Source: Echinococcus granulosus
Lineage: Eukaryota; Platyhelminthes; Cestoda; Cyclophyllidea; Taeniidae
Direction: 5' to 3'
NCBI RefSeq assembly: GCF_000524195.1
Contig: NW_020170381.1
Location: 3,497,582 to 3,561,581 of the forward strand
DNA: 64,000 nucleotides
The notes under the pieces are model-generated. The model made no database searches, had not been told where the DNA came from, and worked only from the letters and a program-made list of their open reading frames with translations. Both the position numbers and the translations under genes were made by a program. The number at the start of each line of letters is the position of its first letter. The stretch's first letter is position 1. Below, piece after piece: positions 62,711-64,000 of the stretch.

Positions 62711-63395
62711 TAGCTCCTCTCAATTTTTGAGTGTCGTCCTCAGCGCTCCCCTTGGTCAACCTCCTGTGTCAGGCGTCACAACGTTGACGGTGCTGTAATG
62801 GATACACCTACGAGCCAATCGTGGCAGTCATCGAAATTCGATGCAAATGTGGACATGCTTAACCGCAACGTCACTGATCCCTCTTGGCAATTCTATTAGA
62901 TCTGGAGTGTCACCTTGTTTGTTAGCTGTATTGGGGGAAGGATAAATGTGCAGGCCATTACGCATGCCCATATTTAGGCGTAGGAACACTGACCTATATC
63001 CAGTCATATTGCAAAGGATGGGATTTACCATAGTTCCGTGGGGGGTAGGATTTCGCCTCCATTCTTCCTAGTCATGGTGATCTCACTTCAGCGCTATCTA
63101 GCCATATCTGTTTATCTAGATTCTAGCCAGCTGGTAAAGAAGTGATGGAGGTATCGTGTGTTCACATAGTTGATATTCTCATACAGACACGGTAGGCTGC
63201 CTCGTAAGGGAACTTTTCAAATGGTTTACGGATAGTTTTACTTCAGATTACAAGACTGGGGTAGCTGCCGAAAGTAGAGGTCATTTTCAGCCCTTTCATC
63301 AGAGATCGTCACCAATTTTCTTCACCGACAGCATATGCACTTCTTCACCGAGCCAAGGTTTATCTCCCCCCGGGTTCGCTTTATGCTGCCATTAA

Positions 63396-63573
63396 TGCAG
63401 TGTCCCAAGACTTCCCTTATTTTTAAGCGGATTATACATATTCGGTATACAGTAGGGCTTGGTGTTACTGGCCTGTCCCGGAGGACAGCCAACCAGGTAA
63501 AAGTACAACTGCGGAGTACCTAAATGGCCATTTTATAAAAACCGATAGTTAAACAAACAACCAAAGTATTACA
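63396..63573 (+). repeat. 3' LTR of the 62541 TRIM
   Basis: 178 bp, starts TGCAGTGTCCCAAGACTTCC and ends AAAGTATTACA; it keeps GTACCTAAATGGCCATTTTA near the end. Confidence 0.8.
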
Positions 63574-64000
63574 ATAAAATTTTAGGAATTCACTTAGTCA
63601 GATACCCCTTAAAATAAGGAAATTTTATCAGGCGATTGCCTTGGATACAGTCTATTTTAGGGTCTTTCCTGAGCTAAATTTATCCAATTTAGCACTTTCA
63701 GACTAAAACAATTTTTTCTCGGCCGATAGTAATTATGTAGTAAAGCACCTATGATGCCACCTCAATATCAAATGGATTGCTCAGAATTATTGCAGTTTGC
63801 GTATTCTACTGTTGTTAATCAGTTGTGCTTATTTAAAAGTTGACTTAAAATTATTTTATAAATCAGTCAGTGAAGTCGGTTAGATTCTCTATTCTACATT
63901 TCCTTGGTTTGGTTACATGCATGGAAAACTTCGTGAAGAAATACACCCTTGCCCTATCGTCAACACATAAGACCCGTAAAATGTTCGTTTTTGTGCTAAT
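63574..64000. other. Right edge, nothing recognised
   Basis: No gene, repeat or motif supported in the last 0.4 kb. Confidence 0.5.

Larger units (their letters stand above)
62541..63573 (+). mobile_element. Complete TRIM-like element (1033 bp) with two LTRs and target duplication
   Basis: 5' LTR 62541-62710 and 3' LTR 63396-63573 are direct repeats enclosing about 685 bp. Both outer flanks read ATAA (62537-62540 and 63574-63577), a 4-bp target-site duplication. The interior matches the interiors of the 45137 and 21548 copies, so the unit is a real transposable entity and not two chance solo LTRs. Neither strand has an open frame above 70 codons in the interior and no gag, protease, RT or integrase motif is present: non-autonomous. 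A clear tRNA primer-binding site or polypurine tract is not visible. The two LTRs have diverged with indels, so the insertion is not recent. It lies just downstream of the 43039 gene's stop codon. Confidence 0.85.

Noticed and set aside
1..64000. CRISPR arrays, bacterial operons, rRNA or viral genes
   Set aside because: None seen; the intron-rich gene structure is eukaryotic, and no regularly spaced short repeat array exists.

Overview
The window is nuclear DNA from an animal. Genes are interrupted by many spliceosomal introns, there are no operons or ribosome binding sites, and several products are recognisable metazoan proteins. The most likely source is a parasitic flatworm (cestode or trematode). 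Support comes from very short introns (32 and 36 nt), start codons placed directly after a splice acceptor (as expected when a spliced leader is added), and a small non-coding LTR element in many copies. The phylum is an inference; no rRNA, mitochondrial or SL RNA gene is present to settle it.

Layout, left to right. A minus-strand gene with a methyl-CpG-binding-type (MBD) domain (4412 to 1213) runs toward the left edge. Next come minus-strand CYB5D1 (7194-5970), HDHD5/CECR5 (13983-9684, nine exons) and SPMIP1 (20758-19778). ZTRAF1/CYHR1 (22808-25057, plus) is a single exon with a long extra tail. A basigin/neuroplastin-like immunoglobulin receptor (35881-31560, minus) is divergent from TMX2 (37002-37909, plus). 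A short BORCS6-like gene (40389-38962, minus) is divergent from a long gene of unknown function (43039-62341, plus; about 956 aa if the exon chain is right). Exon boundaries were built by hand from splice consensus, reading-phase continuity and remembered family sequences.

The genes are not one pathway. They cover chromatin (MBD), axonemes (CYB5D1 and SPMIP1), mitochondria (HDHD5), the ER (TMX2), lysosome positioning (BORCS6-like), a cell-surface receptor and a RING/TRAF zinc-finger protein.

The most distinctive non-genic structure is a family of TRIM-like retroelements (terminal-repeat retrotransposons in miniature). The LTR is about 170-200 bp, with TGTA...TACA ends and 4-bp target duplications. 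There are two near-complete two-LTR copies (21548-22392 minus; 62541-63573 plus), a truncated copy (45137 to about 45610) and several solo LTRs, including one nested inside another at 5298-5694. A second unexpected feature is an apparent excess of GC-AG introns: 4 of about 29 reconstructed.
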